In this document: piece after piece, positions 5,202 through 6,674 of the stretch | Layout: each line of letters begins with the position of its first letter | Numbering within the stretch: position 1 is the first letter of the stretch | NCBI GenBank assembly: GCA_012729875.1 | Contig: JAAYCC010000097.1 | Span: 1-6,674, forward strand | Source of the DNA: Clostridiales bacterium | Lineage (GTDB): Bacteria > Bacillota > Clostridia > Oscillospirales > Oscillospiraceae | Length of the DNA stretch: 6,674 nucleotides | Reading direction: 5' to 3' | Translations under genes and position numbers: made by a program | Notes under the pieces: generated by a model | Database searches by the model: none | What the model saw: only the letters and a program-made list of their open reading frames with translations | What the model was told of the DNA's origin: nothing

Positions 5202-6674
5202 TTAATCGTTTTTCTTAGTGGCGTCCTGTTCGGGATCGAGTAAAGCGCTGTCTCCCTTGGTTTTCCGATCGCCCTTGCCGGCATCATTGACATGACTTTC
5301 CGGCTCGCCCGAAAGGTCCGCTGCTGCGGACTTCTGCCCCTTTTCTGGGAGGTGCCCGTGCTCGCACAGATAGTTAAAGTCTGCGCCCTCCATGGACTCG
5401 TTTTCAACAAGGTATTCCGCCGTGGCAACCAGCAGATCCTTCTGCTCTGTGAGTATCTCCTCACACTTTTTGCCTGCCTCGTCAAAGATCCGCTTGACCT
5501 CCTCGTCTATTATGGCGGCGGTCTCCTCGGAGTAGCTTTTGGTGGTGCCAAAGTCGCGGCCTATAAAGATGCTGTGCTCGGAGCTGTCAAACGAGATTGG
5601 GCCCAGCTTGTCGGAAAATCCGTAGCGGGTGACCATAGCGCGGGCGGTTTCCGTGGCGGAGTGGATATCGCCGGAAGCCCCGGTTGAAACATCGTCCAGC
5701 ATGAGCCTTTCGGCGGTGCGGCCGCCCAGGGCCACGACGATTTCCGCAAACATCTCGCCCTTGGAGGTGTAGTCCTCCTTGTCCTCGCTGGGACGGTAGA
5801 CGGTCATGCCTCCGGTGGGGCCGCGGGGTATGATGGTGATGTATTCGACGGGGTCTTTATCCTCCATAAATCTGCCTGCTACGGCGTGGCCGGCCTCGTG
5901 GTATGCCGTGAGCTTTTTGGCCTTTTCGGACATTACCTTGCTCTTCTTCTCCGGGCCTGCAATGACCTTTAGAATGGACTCGTTTATCTCGGCCTGGGTT
6001 ATGAAGCGCTTTGAGCGCCTTACAGAGAGTATAGCTGCCTCGTTCAGCAGATTTTCAAGATCGGCGCCCGAAAATCCGGGGGTTCCGCGTGCGATACTTG
6101 GGAGGTCGACGTCGTCTCCCAAAGGTTTGCCCTTGGCGTGGACACGGAGTATGGCCTCGCGGCCGCGCTTGTCGGGCATGCCGACATATACCGTGCGGTC
6201 AAAGCGGCCCGGGCGCAGCAATGCGCTGTCCAGAATATCCGCGCGGTTGGTGGCCGCCATGACGATGACGCCGGAGTTGTTGCCAAAGCCGTCCATCTCG
6301 ACCAGCAGCTGGTTGAGGGTCTGCTCACGCTCATCATGGCCTCCGCCCAGACCGGAGCCGCGCTGTCTGCCGACAGCGTCGATTTCGTCTATGAATATGA
6401 TGGCGGGGGCGACTTTTTTAGCCTGCTCGAACAGGTCGCGTACACGGGAGGCGCCGACACCCACATACAGCTCGACAAAATCGGAACCGGAGATGGACAG
6501 GAACTGTACGCCCGCCTCACCGGCGACAGCCTTCGCAAGCAGGGTTTTACCTGTTCCCGGAGGGCCGACCAGGAGTACGCCCTTGGGTATCCTTGCGCCC
6601 ATTTCGCTGTAAGAGGAGGGGTTTTTAAGGAAGCCGACGATCTCCTCCAGCTCCTCTTTTTCCTCCTCGCAGCC
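5202..6674 (-). CDS. ftsH: ATP-dependent zinc metalloprotease FtsH, 5' end cut by window edge
   Basis: FtsH is a membrane-anchored AAA+ protease that extracts and degrades misfolded membrane proteins and some regulators. The frame stays open to the right edge; 490 codons are visible, and the N-terminal membrane segments are outside. In visible numbering, Walker A is GPPGTGKT (37-44), Walker B is IIFIDEID (about 92-99), the second region of homology is ATNRADILDSALLRPGRFDR (about 141-160), the zinc site is HEAGH (259-263), and the likely third ligand is the Asp of TGASGDI (336). The last 50 or so residues are a hydrophilic, charged tail, as is common in FtsH. An internal ATG at 6602 lies within the conserved stretch NPSSYSEMGARIPKGVLL, so it is not the start. 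It ends in TAA and is followed at once by an intrinsic terminator. Confidence 0.97.
   Translation of the reverse strand, partial: GCEEEKEELEEIVGFLKNPSSYSEMGARIPKGVLLVGPPGTGKTLLAKAVAGEAGVQFLSISGSDFVELYVGVGASRVRDLFEQAKKVAPAIIFIDEIDAVGRQRGSGLGGGHDEREQTLNQLLVEMDGFGNNSGVIVMAATNRADILDSALLRPGRFDRTVYVGMPDKRGREAILRVHAKGKPLGDDVDLPSIARGTPGFSGADLENLLNEAAILSVRRSKRFITQAEINESILKVIAGPEKKSKVMSEKAKKLTAYHEAGHAVAGRFMEDKDPVEYITIIPRGPTGGMTVYRPSEDKEDYTSKGEMFAEIVVALGGRTAERLMLDDVSTGASGDIHSATETARAMVTRYGFSDKLGPISFDSSEHSIFIGRDFGTTKSYSEETAAIIDEEVKRIFDEAGKKCEEILTEQKDLLVATAEYLVENESMEGADFNYLCEHGHLPEKGQKSAAADLSGEPESHVNDAGKGDRKTKGDSALLDPEQDATKKND

Noticed and set aside
4943..5485. 180-aa minus-strand ORF spanning the ftsH-ychF junction
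   Set aside because: It is a frame-shifted reading of the ftsH end and the ychF start, crosses a terminator, and is Arg/Gln-rich with no domain.
5202..6602. FtsH starting at the ATG at 6602
   Set aside because: The frame continues upstream to the window edge with conserved FtsH sequence (EEIVGFLKNP), so the gene is truncated by the window and not short.
5806..6612. 268-aa plus-strand ORF opposite ftsH
   Set aside because: Low-complexity Ser/Arg/Pro-rich translation typical of an antisense shadow of a GC-rich gene.

Overview
The window looks like chromosomal housekeeping DNA from an endospore-forming, low-to-mid-GC Firmicute of the class Clostridia. The reasons are a SleB-type spore cortex-lytic enzyme with a sporulation-type promoter, a T-box leader in front of threonyl-tRNA synthetase, purine-rich GGAGG ribosome sites, and a MetA of the acetyl-CoA type. 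An Oscillospiraceae-like origin is a guess from overall protein flavour, not a demonstrated assignment. There is no mobile element, CRISPR array, rRNA or tRNA.

Layout. Bases 1-222 are non-coding. They hold a strong leftward promoter (minus strand) feeding a gene outside the window, phased T-tracts, and a rightward promoter for metA with overlapping palindromes just downstream of the predicted start of transcription. metA (223-1173, plus) is the only rightward gene. It converges on sleB (1219-1881, minus), with a 20-bp perfect hairpin between them that also contains the sleB stop codon. Everything to the right is on the minus strand, in transcription order: ftsH (5202-6674, cut by the right edge), an intrinsic terminator (5166-5197), ychF (4015-5112), the thrS promoter directly abutting the ychF stop, a roughly 245-nt T-box leader (3735-3979), thrS (1973-3718), then a sigma-G-like promoter and sleB.

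How the parts work together. The genes are not one pathway: methionine precursor synthesis, spore germination, tRNA charging, a ribosome-associated NTPase and membrane proteolysis. The interest lies in the control regions. The thrS leader is a classic tRNA-sensing attenuator with mutually exclusive antiterminator and terminator. Since ychF has no terminator of its own, transcription from ychF should also pass through it. The best new observation is the 91-bp thrS-sleB gap. A 15-bp hairpin on the minus-strand RNA buries the sleB ribosome-binding site, and the sigma-G-like promoter is placed so that its transcript would start inside the hairpin loop and lack the blocking arm. This would let sleB be translated only from its sporulation promoter and not from vegetative thrS read-through. 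I found no entirely new multi-gene system.
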